Positions 33,274 through 43,004 of a stretch of 50,089 bases of DNA are shown in pieces (the stretch's first letter is position 1; each line of letters opens with the position of its first letter). The DNA lies in the NCBI RefSeq assembly GCF_015207285.1, contig NZ_JADEXD010000026.1, positions 1 through 50,089 of the forward strand, written 5' to 3'. The position numbers and the translations under genes are program-made. The DNA is from Tychonema sp. LEGE 07203 (GTDB taxonomy: Bacteria > Cyanobacteriota > Cyanobacteriia > Cyanobacteriales > Microcoleaceae). A model generated the notes under the pieces. The model was not told the DNA's origin. It saw nothing but the letters and a program-made list of their open reading frames with translations, and did no database searches.

Positions 33274-33699
33274 AGGAACGGTGAAAGCAATATTTGTGCT
33301 ATGATATTCGATCGCGATTGTAGAAAATCTTAAATTGATGGTTATTTTGTGCTGGATTGGCGATCGTCAGCAATTAGCGAAAAATTAAACGATCGCGATC
33401 GCAAGTCTTTTCGATGCGACTCCCGACAATTGGTAATTTCCGGCGATATTGAAGATTTTAGGTACGGCACTCCCGGACGCATCAGACCTCGATCGCCGGG
33501 TTTTTTACCCGATTTGTAGGCTAGAATACAGAATTTTCTCCAAAAACCTGGTTTCTGACCGTCCGTGCGTCCAGGACTATAGGAATTGCTCGATCGAAAG
33601 TGCGATCGCACAAAATTTATATCACAATAGTTAGTTCAGAAGCTACAAGCTTAAGCTTTGATAACTGCCACAATAGTAAATTCTAACCAAAACACCCCT
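33274..33699. other. HIP1-rich intergenic region
   Basis: About 425 bp, with several GCGATCG sites and one partial dispersed repeat (33541-33577, CCAAAAACCTGGTTTCTGAC). No coding potential with a plausible start. Confidence 0.55.
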
Positions 33700-35184
33700 A
33701 TGGGAAAACCAACAGGCTTTATCGAATTCCTCCGCGAATTGCCCTCCGAACTCTCACCAGTCGAGAGAGTCCACAACTGGGACGAATTTCACCTGCCGAT
33801 GGAGGAAGACAAACTCCGCAGCCAAGGCGCGCGCTGCATGGACTGCGGCATCCCATTTTGCCACACGGGTTCCCTGATTAGCGGCATGGCCAGCGGCTGC
33901 CCGATCAACAACCTGATTCCCGAATGGAACGACCTAGTATATCGCGGACTCTGGAAAGAAGCCCTAGACAGACTGCACAAAACCAACAACTTCCCCGAAT
34001 TCACCGGCAGAGTCTGTCCCGCCCCCTGCGAAGGCGCTTGCGTGCTCGGCATCAACAACCCGCCAGTCACGATTAAAAACATCGAAGTCGCAATTATCGA
34101 CAAAGGCTGGGATGAAGGCTGGATTACCGCCGAACCCCCCGCCAAACGCACCGGCAAAAAAATCGCCGTCATCGGTTCCGGGCCCGCCGGTTTGTCGGCT
34201 GCGGCGCAACTGAACAAAGCCGGCCATTTGGTAACAGTATACGAAAGAGCCGATCGACCGGGAGGCCTGCTAATGTACGGCATCCCCAACATGAAGCTAG
34301 ACAAAGAACAAGTCGTGATGCGCCGCCTAAAAATCCTCGAAGACGAAGGCGTGACATTCGTTTGCAACACCGAAGTTGGCAAAGACTTACCAGCCGAACA
34401 ACTGCTAAAAGAATACGACTCCGTTATCCTCTGTACCGGCGCGACAAAACCCCGCGACTTAGGAATCGAAGGGCGGGAATTAAAAGGCATCCACTTCGCG
34501 ATGGACTTTTTGACAGCCAACACCAAAGCAGTTTTAGACAAGAGCACCAACGGCAACTTCATCTCCGCCGAAGGCAAAGATATCGTGATTATCGGCGGTG
34601 GCGACACCGGCACCGACTGCGTGGGCACCTCCATCCGCCACGGCTGCAAAAGCCTGGTACAGCTAGAAATCCTGCCCAAACCGCCCTCGGAACGCGCCGC
34701 CAACAATCCCTGGCCCGAATGGCCGAAAGTCTACCGCTTGGATTACGGCCAAGAAGAAGCCGCAGCCAAATTCGGCGACGACCCCCGCGGCTATCTCACC
34801 ACGGCGACAAAGTTCGAGGGCGACGAAAACGGCAACGTCAAAGCCGTGCACACCGTTGAGGTGGAGTGGGCGAAAAACGAAAAAGGACAGTTCATTCCGA
34901 AACACATCCCGGGCACCGAAAAAGTGTTGCCGGCGCAGCTTGTCTTGCTAGCGATGGGCTTCCTGGGCCCGGAACAGCCCTTGCTGGATGCCCTGGGATT
35001 GGAACGCGACGCCCGCAGCAACGTGAAAGCCGAGCACGAAAAATATACAACCAGCATTCCCGGAGTTTTCGCCGCTGGTGACTGTCGCCGGGGACAAAGT
35101 TTGATTGTTTGGGCGATTAATGAAGGGCGCGGTGTCGCCCGCGAGTGCGACCTTTATCTGATGGGCGAGACCGATTTGCCTTAG
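33700..35184 (+). CDS. gltD: Glutamate synthase, small subunit (GltD)
   Basis: 494 aa. The N-terminal half has the Fe-S cluster cysteines ([33 protein letters not shown]). The C-terminal half has two Rossmann folds ([29 protein letters not shown]) and [16 protein letters not shown]. It supplies electrons from NAD(P)H to the GltB subunit for glutamate synthesis from glutamine and 2-oxoglutarate. The large subunit is not here. The ATG at 33700 is preferred over TTG at 33658. It may instead be paired with another amidotransferase-like partner. Confidence 0.94.
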   Translation: MGKPTGFIEFLRELPSELSPVERVHNWDEFHLPMEEDKLRSQGARCMDCGIPFCHTGSLISGMASGCPINNLIPEWNDLVYRGLWKEALDRLHKTNNFPEFTGRVCPAPCEGACVLGINNPPVTIKNIEVAIIDKGWDEGWITAEPPAKRTGKKIAVIGSGPAGLSAAAQLNKAGHLVTVYERADRPGGLLMYGIPNMKLDKEQVVMRRLKILEDEGVTFVCNTEVGKDLPAEQLLKEYDSVILCTGATKPRDLGIEGRELKGIHFAMDFLTANTKAVLDKSTNGNFISAEGKDIVIIGGGDTGTDCVGTSIRHGCKSLVQLEILPKPPSERAANNPWPEWPKVYRLDYGQEEAAAKFGDDPRGYLTTATKFEGDENGNVKAVHTVEVEWAKNEKGQFIPKHIPGTEKVLPAQLVLLAMGFLGPEQPLLDALGLERDARSNVKAEHEKYTTSIPGVFAAGDCRRGQSLIVWAINEGRGVARECDLYLMGETDLP

Positions 35185-35199
35185 TTTGTAGGATTTACA

Positions 35200-35222
35200 G
35201 GACACGGTACGGTACCGTGTCC
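35200..35222. repeat. Perfect 23-bp palindrome downstream of gltD
   Basis: Arms GGACACGGTAC and GTACCGTGTCC separated by one G. Likely hairpin and possible terminator of gltD; the motif recalls a dispersed palindrome frequent in cyanobacteria. It starts 16 bp after the stop. Confidence 0.75.
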
Positions 35223-35275
35223 CTACCCGATAATCTGTATTTCAATCGGCTGAAAACGGGTAGATTACCCATTAA

Positions 35276-35428
35276 TTTGTAGTTCAAATCGCTCAAGTTT
35301 GGCAAAAGCGCAACAACCCAGAACTCGCCCAACAATATTACAACAGTGCCCATCAAATCTTTCAACAATTGGGAGCCACCAAAGACTTAGAAAGAATCGA
35401 GAGAGAGTGGCAAAACCCGGATTTTTAA
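35276..35428 (+). pseudogene. C-terminal remnant of a TPR protein
   Basis: An open stretch after a TAA encodes VVQIAQVWQKRNNPELAQQ and then YYNSAHQIFQQLGATKDLE, ending with TAA at 35426. It looks like the last helix pair of a tetratricopeptide protein. There is no start codon and no upstream domain, so it is a gene fragment left by rearrangement. Confidence 0.6.
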
Positions 35429-35461
35429 GTAATATCAAATCCGCCCTTAATCCAAATTATT

Positions 35462-35541
35462 CATCTCTCTCTTCTCTGACTCTGCGTTCTCTGCGTTCTC
35501 TGCGGTTAAATCATATCAATTCCGGTTGCACCATGATAGAG
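35462..35541 (-). repeat. Dispersed GATTTAAC...CAGAGAACGCAGAGA repeat
   Basis: On the minus strand GTGCAACCGGAATTGATATG, then ATTTAACCGCAGAGAACGC and a further CAGAGAACGCAGAGT. Related stretches are at about 9930-10003 (plus strand) and 13082-13165 (minus strand). Noncoding. Confidence 0.6.
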
Positions 35542-35613
35542 GACAGCGCAAAGCCATTTCCCTACCCCAAAATAATCCTAGGGGCGGTGCCAAGAGCACT
35601 TTTCCACCACCAA

Positions 35614-38175
35614 TCAACCAAAATTCAACGGATCGACATCAATAGTTAGACTAACAGAACGCCGCGTGCAATCGCGCAACCCGATCAAATCCGACAAATC
35701 CAGCGACTCATCCACAGGCAACTTCAGCAAAATCTGCCACCGATAGCGATTTGCTACCCGCATAATCGCCGCCGGTGCAGGCCCCAACATCTCGCAACCC
35801 GGTACAGACAATCGATCGATATACTGTTGACAAACAGACGCCAACTGTACCGCAGTCACCGCAACTTCCGCCGCATCAGCACTACTCAACCGCAACAAAA
35901 CCAACCGCCCCGAAGGTGGATAATTCAACAGCGCCCTTTCTGCTAATTCCGTCTGCACAAAACCCGCATATTCGTGCCGCCTCACCGCTTGAATAACCCG
36001 ATGTTCGGGAGTGTAAGTTTGGATAATTACCCGCCCCGGATCGTCACCTCTCCCCGCACGGCCCGCCACTTGAGTTAATGTTTGAAAAGCCCGTTCGCTG
36101 GCCCGATAATCCGATAAATTCAGCAACCCATCAGCCGAGACAACTCCTACCAACGTGACTCCTGCTAAATCCAACCCCTTCGTCAGCATTTGCGTACCCA
36201 ACAAAATATCAGCTTCCCCATTAGCAAATTGAGTCAACAATCGGCGGTGGTCGCCCTTATTTCTAGTAGTGTCGCTATCAAACCGAATCGCCCGCAATTC
36301 GGGAAACAATCTGGTTAATTCCTGTTCCACCCGCTGGGTGCCGCTGCCAAAATTTTTGAAGTAAGGAGAACTGCATTCCGGACAGTTTTGAGGGTGTCGT
36401 TCCGTGTGGTTGCAGTAGTGACAGCGCAAAATTTCGGCACTTCCTTCGCCGACGTGGTGATAGGAAAGCGAAACATCGCAGTTCGGGCATTCCATCACGT
36501 AGCCGCAACTCCGACAAGAGACAAAGGTACTGTGTCCTCTCCTGTGAATAAACAGGATACCTTGCTGTTGTTTTGCTTGCAATTGTTCCAGCCCATTTTG
36601 CAGGGAAGTGCTAAAAATTGAGCGATTCCCTTGCCGCAATTCTTGACGCATATCGACTATTTGAATCGGCGGCATCGGGCGCGAATAAATGCGTTCTGGC
36701 AATGATAAATAATGGATAGTTGGCAAGCTGCAATTATTGATTTGAGTTTCGACAACAGTCTCTAATGCTGGTGTTGCAGAACCTAAAATTAAGGGACAAT
36801 TTTCTAATTCTGCGCGCCATTTGGCAACGGTGCGGGCGTGGTAGCAGGGCGCTGGTTGGTCTTGTTTGAAGCTGCTGTCGTGTTCTTCATCGAGGATAAT
36901 TAAGCCGAGGTGAGGTAAAGGTGCGAAAATGGCCGATCGCGTGCCGATGACAATTTGCGGGGTTCCAGCGAGCATCTGCCGCCATGTATCGTAACGTTCG
37001 CCGTCGGATAGGGCGCTGTGGTAGACGCAAATTTGCTCGCCAAAACGGGCGCGGAATCTGTCTGTAAGTTGCGGTGTCAACCCGATTTCGGGAACGAGCA
37101 CGAGGGCGGATTTGCCGCTGGCTAGGATTGGGGCGATCGCCTGCAAATACACTTCAGTTTTCCCGGAACCCGTAACCCCGTGCAGCAGCACTTGACGGAA
37201 TCCCGAAAAAGTGTTAATAAACGCTAAAGCTTCTGCTTGAAAACGAGTTAAATCTTTCGGTTTATCGGGTAATTGAGCAATTGCGCGATCGCCCCTGAGC
37301 ACTTCTCTTTGGTCAATTACCACGCTACCTTTCTGTTCCAAAGCTTTAACAACCGAAGAACTCGCACAGCAAATTCTCAGCAAATCGTTCACCCACATTT
37401 CACCGCCACCGCGCCGCAAAACTTCCAATACTTCTTGTTGGCGCTGAGTTAAATCAGTGACAAATGCCCTAGGAATTAATGTCACTGCCGGTTTGAGTTT
37501 TGGTTTGGGAGGATTGGGCGGTTCTAAATAACTTTCTACCCAGCCGCGTTTCAATAGATCTCGCAATCCCCTGTAAGCACCCTTAACTTGGCGCTGGAGG
37601 TATTGCCAAGTATAATCGCCGTTTTTTTGAGCTTGCAGCAATTGCAATATTTGACTGGCGGCGGGATTGAGAAATGTTTCGGCATTGGGAGAAATAGCTT
37701 CTTTAATTAAGCGAATGCGGCGCACGGAACGGCTTAACAAACCGGGCGGCAGCGAAGCTCTAATTACTTGAATTAAGGGCGTGCAGTAATAAGTAGATAC
37801 TCGTTCTAGTAGTTGCCAATAACTAGCAGGAAAAAAGCCCGCAGTGACAACATCTTCGACATCTTTAACCCGCCCCGGATCTAAGTCGGTTGGCAGTTGA
37901 GAAACGAACCGAATCGCGATCGCCCCTACCTGTTGGCTGCCAAAAGGTACGCTCAAAATATCCCCCGGCTGCACGTTCATTTCCGCAGGTAAGCGATAGG
38001 TAAATAGTTTGTTGTCCTCCCCTGGCGAGTCCCCCGCACCCCTGAAAGGAGAGTCCACCAACACCTCGATCCACTCTGCCCGCACGGTAGGGCGACTGGG
38101 CGGTTGATTGCTGCCGTAAAATGCCCCAGACTCAGCAGCTACAGGCGTTGATAAACCAAAAGTGACAGTAGACAT
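35614..38175 (-). CDS. priA: Primosomal protein N' / replication restart helicase PriA
   Basis: 853 aa. The N-terminal 3'-binding domain begins near ~45. The helicase core has Walker A VTGSGKTE, DEEH box LDEEHDSSFKQD, VLGSATP-like LILGSATPAL and motif VI (QVAGRAGRGDDPGRV). A zinc module with paired cysteines (CRSCGY, CPNCDV, CHYCNH, CPECSS) sits within the C-terminal half. It reloads the replisome at stalled forks. The ATG at 38175 is chosen; an upstream ATG at 38211 adds twelve residues of no family character. It reads away from the tandem duplication at 38281-38686. Confidence 0.95.
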   Translation of the reverse strand: MSTVTFGLSTPVAAESGAFYGSNQPPSRPTVRAEWIEVLVDSPFRGAGDSPGEDNKLFTYRLPAEMNVQPGDILSVPFGSQQVGAIAIRFVSQLPTDLDPGRVKDVEDVVTAGFFPASYWQLLERVSTYYCTPLIQVIRASLPPGLLSRSVRRIRLIKEAISPNAETFLNPAASQILQLLQAQKNGDYTWQYLQRQVKGAYRGLRDLLKRGWVESYLEPPNPPKPKLKPAVTLIPRAFVTDLTQRQQEVLEVLRRGGGEMWVNDLLRICCASSSVVKALEQKGSVVIDQREVLRGDRAIAQLPDKPKDLTRFQAEALAFINTFSGFRQVLLHGVTGSGKTEVYLQAIAPILASGKSALVLVPEIGLTPQLTDRFRARFGEQICVYHSALSDGERYDTWRQMLAGTPQIVIGTRSAIFAPLPHLGLIILDEEHDSSFKQDQPAPCYHARTVAKWRAELENCPLILGSATPALETVVETQINNCSLPTIHYLSLPERIYSRPMPPIQIVDMRQELRQGNRSIFSTSLQNGLEQLQAKQQQGILFIHRRGHSTFVSCRSCGYVMECPNCDVSLSYHHVGEGSAEILRCHYCNHTERHPQNCPECSSPYFKNFGSGTQRVEQELTRLFPELRAIRFDSDTTRNKGDHRRLLTQFANGEADILLGTQMLTKGLDLAGVTLVGVVSADGLLNLSDYRASERAFQTLTQVAGRAGRGDDPGRVIIQTYTPEHRVIQAVRRHEYAGFVQTELAERALLNYPPSGRLVLLRLSSADAAEVAVTAVQLASVCQQYIDRLSVPGCEMLGPAPAAIMRVANRYRWQILLKLPVDESLDLSDLIGLRDCTRRSVSLTIDVDPLNFG

Positions 38176-38403
38176 AGGGTTGCACATCAAACTAGGAGGA
38201 GCCGCAATCAAAGGGCGTTTTGATTATCCCTCAGTTTACCGCAGTCGATCGAGACTTACGCAGAACCTATATTTTACTCGTTTTACTCATTACCAGGCTC
38301 TTCCTGGTAACGCAGGTGCGGAGGAAGAGCCTCCCTAACTCTGTGTCGAGGCAGAGCAAGAGTGATATAGGTTCACTGGCTCTGCCCGGGAACCAGCGAA
38401 CGA

Positions 38404-38429
38404 GGGCAACCACGGGGGGTTGCCCCTAC
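38404..38429 (+). repeat. 26-bp hairpin repeat GGGCAACC-ACGGGG-GGTTGCCC, copy 1
   Basis: GGGCAACC and GGTTGCCC arms with ACGGGG between them; CTAC follows. A second copy is at 38615-38640, and a 27-bp variant is inside chlH at 48553-48579. Confidence 0.9.
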
Positions 38430-38614
38430 AAGAATTACACTGATGAACGGACTGTTATAGTCTGGATAATGATTTTTACTCGTTACCAGGAAGAGCCTGA
38501 TAACGCAGATCCGGAGGCAGAGCCTCCCTAACTCTGTGTCGAGGCAGAGCAAGAGTGATATAGGTTCACTGGCTCCCCCTCCCTCTCCCCCCTCTTTACC
38601 GTGAGTGAATGAGA

Positions 38615-38640
38615 GGGCAACCACGGGGGGTTGCCCCTAC
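38615..38640 (+). repeat. 26-bp hairpin repeat, copy 2
   Basis: Identical to the copy at 38404-38429; part of the tandem duplication. Confidence 0.9.
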
Positions 38641-38700
38641 AAGAATTACACTGATGAACGGACTGTTATAGTCTGGATAATGATTTAGGATTGCTATATA

Positions 38701-39774
38701 TTAACTGCTGGATTTGGCGACGATCGGAATCTCGATCGCAAACTCAGTCCCTTCTCCCACTGCGGATATGCACTCCAACCTCCCGCCGTGTTTGTCCACC
38801 ACAATTTGATAACTAATTGACAGCCCCAAACCAGTCCCGTGTCCGACTGGTTTAGTAGTAAAAAACGGATCGAAAATCTTCGCTTTTACAGATTCATTCA
38901 TTCCCAAACCGTTATCTTTTATGCTAACTCTTGCCCAGTTGTTTGAAATAACAGAAGTAGTAATTTCAATCAGGCTAGGGTTGGCTTCCAACTCGTCTGT
39001 AGAAGATTGTTTTTCTTGCTCCCGCAAGGCATCAACAGCATTATTAATAATATTCATAAATACCTGATTTAATTGTCCGGGATAACATTCTATTTTCGGT
39101 AAATCTCCATAATTTTTAACAATCTTGATAGCTCTCAATCCCGGTTTTTCCTTAATTGAATTTTGCAATATTACCAAAGTGCTGTCAATTCCTTCGTGAA
39201 TATTAACTGGTTTCTTTTCTGCTTCGTCTACCCGCGCAAAGTTTCGCAAAGTCAGCACAATTTCGCGGATGCGTTCGGAGCCAACTTTCATGGACGATAG
39301 AGTTTTCAACAAATCCTCGCGCAGAAAGTTTAGGTCAATTTTTTCAATAAAATCTTCAATCTCCGCATCAGTTTCTGGATACCTATTTTGGTACATTTCG
39401 AGCAACTTTAAAATATCGCCTGTGTAGTCATTGACATAGGTAATATTGCCGTAGATAAAGTTGACTGGATTGTTGATTTCGTGGGCGATACCAGCTACCA
39501 AAATCCCCAGGGCCGACATTTTTTCGGCTTCGATCAATTTGATCTGCATTGCTTTCTGGTTTTCCAGAGCTTTTTCTAGTTTAGACATTCTTGCTTTTAA
39601 TTTTTTTTCTGATTCTATAAATTCTTGACATACCGTTTTTAGCAAAAATGTTTTTTCTTGATTTTGAACTTCTAGCTGGCTGCGTTCGGCTTCCGACCTT
39701 TCTAGTTTTTGTCGCAGAATTAAATTTGCGTTTTCTAGATTTTTAATTTTATTTTCCCAGTCTGTTGGTTCCAT
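38701..39774 (-). CDS. Soluble coiled-coil histidine kinase
   Basis: 357 aa, no membrane segment and no recognisable sensor domain. The first ~85 residues are a continuous coiled coil ([20 protein letters not shown]). HisKA follows with GIAHEINNP, His98, then HATPase_c with [15 protein letters not shown] (N box), KDNGLGM (G1), and GHGTGLGLS (G2). Similar in the catalytic part to the LOV kinase at 13650. The input must come through a partner protein. The cognate regulator is unknown; the EAL regulator at 32068 is one candidate. Confidence 0.9.
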   Translation of the reverse strand: MEPTDWENKIKNLENANLILRQKLERSEAERSQLEVQNQEKTFLLKTVCQEFIESEKKLKARMSKLEKALENQKAMQIKLIEAEKMSALGILVAGIAHEINNPVNFIYGNITYVNDYTGDILKLLEMYQNRYPETDAEIEDFIEKIDLNFLREDLLKTLSSMKVGSERIREIVLTLRNFARVDEAEKKPVNIHEGIDSTLVILQNSIKEKPGLRAIKIVKNYGDLPKIECYPGQLNQVFMNIINNAVDALREQEKQSSTDELEANPSLIEITTSVISNNWARVSIKDNGLGMNESVKAKIFDPFFTTKPVGHGTGLGLSISYQIVVDKHGGRLECISAVGEGTEFAIEIPIVAKSSS

Positions 39775-40315
39775 TTGCTATTATTTTGAACCTAAAAATA
39801 GTTGCACGCAAGTTTGATTGTGAAATTGAGTTGCACCCTTAACTACTTAGAAGTTTGTCGCAGCTCGCCTCGGTATTTTTGTTGGCAAAATTTAAGATTT
39901 GCTTTATTTTGCTCGATCTAAAAATCTTATCTAATATTGATTCAAAATGTCAAGAGATTAATAACAAAGCCGGTTGCAACCCGATCGCAGTTTTTTATCC
40001 CCGCACTCGGATTCGCGTTCGAGACGATCGGATTGTCGATCGACCCCCGTTAGCGCATTTGTCGGAGGGCCGCGGCGCGAAAAACTGCCCGAGGAACGAC
40101 AAGATTTGTACAAAAGCCGCCCAGGGCGATCGGCCACAAGCAATCTCAACTAAAGAGCCAAGTACCCTATCTCCCAGAAGGCAAGCGCACTATACGATTG
40201 CTGAGAAATATTCACTCCCCTGTGGCGATCGTACTTACGCACCCGCACCATTTTGTGCTAAGAAATACTACTTGTGACAACATCGAGACAGCAGTTTATA
40301 TTTGGAGAGTAATTG
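39775..40315. other. Intergenic region, no gene recognised
   Basis: 540 bp between the divergent kinase and spermidine synthase genes. Contains GATCG-rich stretches, and a plus-strand frame of 140 codons (39855-40277) whose composition is basic and Cys/Arg-rich, unlike a real protein. No operator recognised. Confidence 0.5.
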
Positions 40316-41260
40316 ATGTCAGGTAGCGAAGTTCGTGCAGACTTTTGGATGAGCGAGTACATTACCCCCTGGGATATTTACGTTCACGGCATCATCAGCG
40401 TCCTCGCTTACAAGAAAACTGCCTATCAAGAAATGTACGTAGTTCAGACCGGTACCTACGGCAAAGGCCTAGTTTTGGACGGAAAATGGCAATCTTGTAC
40501 CGGCGACGAGTTTCTCTACCACGAACCCCTCGTGCACCCAGCCATGATTGCTCACGGTTCGCCCAAAAAAGTGCTCGTGCTCGGCGGCGGAGAAGGAGCT
40601 ACAATTAGAGAAGTGCTGCGCTGGAAAACAGTCGAAAAAGTCGTGATGATCGACATTGACGCCGAAGTAGTAGAAGCCTGCCGCGAACACCTGCCAGAAA
40701 TGCACCAAAATGCCTTTGACGACCCCCGCTGCGAAGTAGTAATCGGCGATGCTTTAGACTATTTAGACAAAACAGACAAAGATTGGGATATAGTCATTTC
40801 CGACTTATCCGATCCCATTGAAGAAGGCCCATCTTTCCAGTTGTTTACCAAGGAGTATTTTGAGAAAGTCCGCAAAATAATGTCGCCTGACGGATATTTT
40901 GTAGTACAAGCAGGCCCAGTTTCTCCGGCAGAAATGAAAATGCACGCCCGCATTGTCAACACCCTGAAATCGGTATTCCCCAACGTTCAATCCTGCACCA
41001 GCTTTATTTCTACCTACGGAGCTCCTTGGGGTTTTGCCATAGCTTCAAACCAGGAAATAAACACGCGGCCAGAACCAGAAGTTACCGACAAAATACTGGC
41101 AGAAAAAACAACCGGCGGGTTTCGGATGTTGGACGGGATTACACTGTTGGGGTTGATGCAAGTTCCCGGTCACTTGCGCCGGGTAATCGCCGAGGAAACC
41201 GAAGTTTACACTATGGCAGCACCGCCTAAGTTTTTCGGGAAAGGTTCCCTCAGTCAGTGA
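40316..41260 (+). CDS. speE: Spermidine (or thermospermine) synthase
   Basis: 314 aa. Polyamine synthase motifs: LVLDGKWQS, DEFLYHEPLVHPAMI, VLVLGGGEGATIREVLRW (decarboxylated SAM site), MIDIDAEVV, and VISDLSDPIEEGP. It transfers an aminopropyl group from decarboxylated SAM to putrescine or spermidine. Cyanobacterial members are often closer to plant thermospermine synthase; the product cannot be set from sequence alone. RBS GGAGAG at 40304 and ATG at 40316 (TTG at 40313 also open). The Pmp3-like gene follows 39 bp downstream. Confidence 0.9.
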   Translation: MSGSEVRADFWMSEYITPWDIYVHGIISVLAYKKTAYQEMYVVQTGTYGKGLVLDGKWQSCTGDEFLYHEPLVHPAMIAHGSPKKVLVLGGGEGATIREVLRWKTVEKVVMIDIDAEVVEACREHLPEMHQNAFDDPRCEVVIGDALDYLDKTDKDWDIVISDLSDPIEEGPSFQLFTKEYFEKVRKIMSPDGYFVVQAGPVSPAEMKMHARIVNTLKSVFPNVQSCTSFISTYGAPWGFAIASNQEINTRPEPEVTDKILAEKTTGGFRMLDGITLLGLMQVPGHLRRVIAEETEVYTMAAPPKFFGKGSLSQ

Positions 41261-41299
41261 AGCTAAATTGAAAGAGAAAAGTAGTTTGGAGTAACTGAG

Positions 41300-41470
41300 A
41301 TGAGCAATTTAATCCGCATAGTCGCTGCTGTTTTTCTTCCCCCTCTGGGAGTATTTTTGACTGTCGGCATCGGTAGTGATTTTTGGATCAACCTGGTTCT
41401 GACGTTTTTGGGCTTTATTCCCGGCATTGTCCACGCCATTTGGGTAATTGCCAAGCACGATCGAGGTTAA
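41300..41470 (+). CDS. YqaE/Pmp3-family small membrane protein
   Basis: 56 aa: ATG at 41300 preceded by GGAG (41288). Two hydrophobic helices, about 5-25 (RIVAAVFLPPLGVFLTVG) and 31-50 (LVLTFLGFIPGIVHAIW), joined by GIGSDFWIN. The PPLGVFL and GFIPGIVHAIW segments are the Pmp3/YqaE signature, a family tied to membrane potential and salt stress in other organisms. Co-directional with speE. Confidence 0.9.
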   Translation: MSNLIRIVAAVFLPPLGVFLTVGIGSDFWINLVLTFLGFIPGIVHAIWVIAKHDRG

Positions 41471-41499
41471 GCTGAGAACAAATTCAGTTTTTGGATAAC

Positions 41500-41537
41500 A
41501 AACAGGCAAGAGAAAACAGATTTTCTTTTGCCTGTTT
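41500..41537. terminator. Strong bidirectional hairpin terminator
   Basis: Stem AAACAGGCAAGAGAAAA (41500-41516) pairs with TTTTCTTTTGCCTGTTT (41521-41537) over 17 bp with one G-T; loop CAGA. It lies 30 bp after the Pmp3-like stop and 76 bp from the stop of the convergent LpxB-like gene. A/T-rich flanks suit Rho-independent ends for both directions. Confidence 0.8.
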
Positions 41538-41612
41538 CCACTAATTAATCTGTATTAAATCTGCGTTCATCCGCGTTTATCTGCCGACATCTGCGGTTGA
41601 TAATAAAAAAAT

Positions 41613-42968
41613 CTAATTATTATCAGAATTGGATTGCACCTCAATTTCTTGACAAACCAATTCAGCAATTTTTTTCGCCGCCCCCGATTCTCCTCTAACT
41701 TCACGCAAACGATCGCCCATTCGTGCTAATTTATCAGGATGGCTCAAATAGTCGATCGCCAAATCCGCCACAGCATCCGCTTCCAGCCGCCCAATTAACT
41801 CCGGCACAATCTCCTCCCCAGCCCAAATATTCGGCCAAGCATAAAGTTTTCCCTTCCCCAATTGCAAGATTGCCCAATTAATCGCCGTCGCAAAAACAGA
41901 ACCGACTAACGGCAAATTTGCCAGCAATCCCGGCAAACCATCCCAAGCCTTCATCGCATCCAACTGCTGCGTCGGAATCAACACAATCATCGGTACAGCT
42001 AAGGAACCCAATTCCGCAGTATTCGCCCCCACAGTAGTCAAACACAAACTGCATTCTGATAGCAAATCATAAGCTGGAGTCTCAGTCCAAAGTTCTATTT
42101 TTAGGTTATTTTCTGTCAGCAAAAACGGCGATTCTGTTAAATGCAGTTCGGCGCTGCAGTTGTCAAATAAATGCAGGCAAGGATTTTGTTTTGGGTCGGC
42201 AAAACCTGCTATAGTTTGCACATCTATGGTAGGCGCAACCGGAATTACAAAGCGTGTTTGAGGACGGATGCGGTGGATGGATTGGGCGATCGCCAAACAT
42301 AAAGGTACACCTAAAGCTAATTTTGCCGCCTTAGAACCCGGTAACAATCCAATTAATTCTATTCCCCGTAGGGGCGGTGGATGGTGCGGGCCCGCCCCAT
42401 CCGCCTTAGAACCCGGTAACAATCCAATTAATTCTATTCCCCGTAGGGGCGGTGCCCCAGTGCCCGCCCCGCCAGATTTCCGATTCCCCACTTCGGCAAT
42501 CAAATCTCCCACAACTGCAAATTTACTAGCATATTTTTGGGGAACTTTAGCAAAAACTTCCGGTTTCATCGCCCCAAACTTATCAATCCAGCGATACCAC
42601 CGCGCGTCCCATTCCGCATAAGTAACAGTGCGATATTTTAGCCTTTTGCCAATAACAACCGTAAAAAATTGGTCGCCGCCTAAAAATAAAACAACTCCGG
42701 TTTCGTGCCAATCCCAATTTTGGGCAGTTTTGCCCGATAATAGGAATGAAAAAAAATGCTCCGGTGCTTGCACTCTGTCAACTTCTGGATAGGAAGATGC
42801 GATTTCTGCTTCTTTCCCCGTGGCGTGCGGACAGGGGGACAGCACCACCGAAATTCGCGCTTCTGTGCCCCTGTTTGCCAATTGCTGGCGCAATGCTTGC
42901 ACGGCGGGACGCACCCATGTTGCCAATTCTCCGGGCCCGTTGGAGAGGATTAAAATATCGACTGTCAT
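41613..42968 (-). CDS. LpxB-like lipid-A-disaccharide synthase-related glycosyltransferase
   Basis: 451 aa. It starts VDILILSNGPGELATWVRP and carries GLLPGSK, LTTVGANTAELGSLAVPMIVL and PTQQLDA, the pattern of cyanobacterial LpxB-related GT-B proteins with unconfirmed acceptor. Uniquely, a 54-bp segment occurs twice (42326-42379 and 42401-42454, period 75 bp). LRGIELIGLLPGSKA is therefore present twice in the protein, separated by DGAGPHHPPP. The reading frame stays open. The extra 25 residues fall at a loop around the nucleotide-sugar motif, so activity is uncertain. Confidence 0.85.
   Translation of the reverse strand: MTVDILILSNGPGELATWVRPAVQALRQQLANRGTEARISVVLSPCPHATGKEAEIASSYPEVDRVQAPEHFFSFLLSGKTAQNWDWHETGVVLFLGGDQFFTVVIGKRLKYRTVTYAEWDARWYRWIDKFGAMKPEVFAKVPQKYASKFAVVGDLIAEVGNRKSGGAGTGAPPLRGIELIGLLPGSKADGAGPHHPPPLRGIELIGLLPGSKAAKLALGVPLCLAIAQSIHRIRPQTRFVIPVAPTIDVQTIAGFADPKQNPCLHLFDNCSAELHLTESPFLLTENNLKIELWTETPAYDLLSECSLCLTTVGANTAELGSLAVPMIVLIPTQQLDAMKAWDGLPGLLANLPLVGSVFATAINWAILQLGKGKLYAWPNIWAGEEIVPELIGRLEADAVADLAIDYLSHPDKLARMGDRLREVRGESGAAKKIAELVCQEIEVQSNSDNN
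42326..42454 (+). repeat. 54-bp direct repeat (75-bp period) inside LpxB-like gene
   Basis: Two exact 54-bp copies starting CCGCCTTAGAACCCGGTAAC, each ending with CCCCGTAGGGGCGGTG, a small palindromic motif common in this genome type. The 21 bp between them and the sequence after the second copy both contain GCCCGCCCC. Confidence 0.95.
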
Positions 42969-43004
42969 AGGATTTAAGATTTAAAAGGATGCAAAGGAGA
43001 TTTT

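Larger units (their letters stand above)
38281..38686 (+). repeat. Tandem duplication of a ~200-bp noncoding unit
   Basis: First copy 38281-38475, second 38473-38686. The left part (CTCCCTAACTCTGTGTCGAG onward) has a period of 193 bp, the right part (GGGCAACCACGG onward) 211 bp, because 18 bp differ in the middle. Each copy ends with the 26-bp hairpin at 38404-38429 or 38615-38640, then GAACGGACTGTTATAGTCTG. The first copy starts with a TACCAGG/CCTGGTA hairpin. Confidence 0.92.

Noticed and set aside
33789-34859. Long frames opposite or out of phase with gltD
   Set aside because: gltD is high-GC here and creates long shadow frames; no family match.
39855-40277. 140-codon plus-strand frame before speE
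   Set aside because: Basic, Cys/Arg/Pro-rich composition from GATCG-rich DNA; no RBS or domain.
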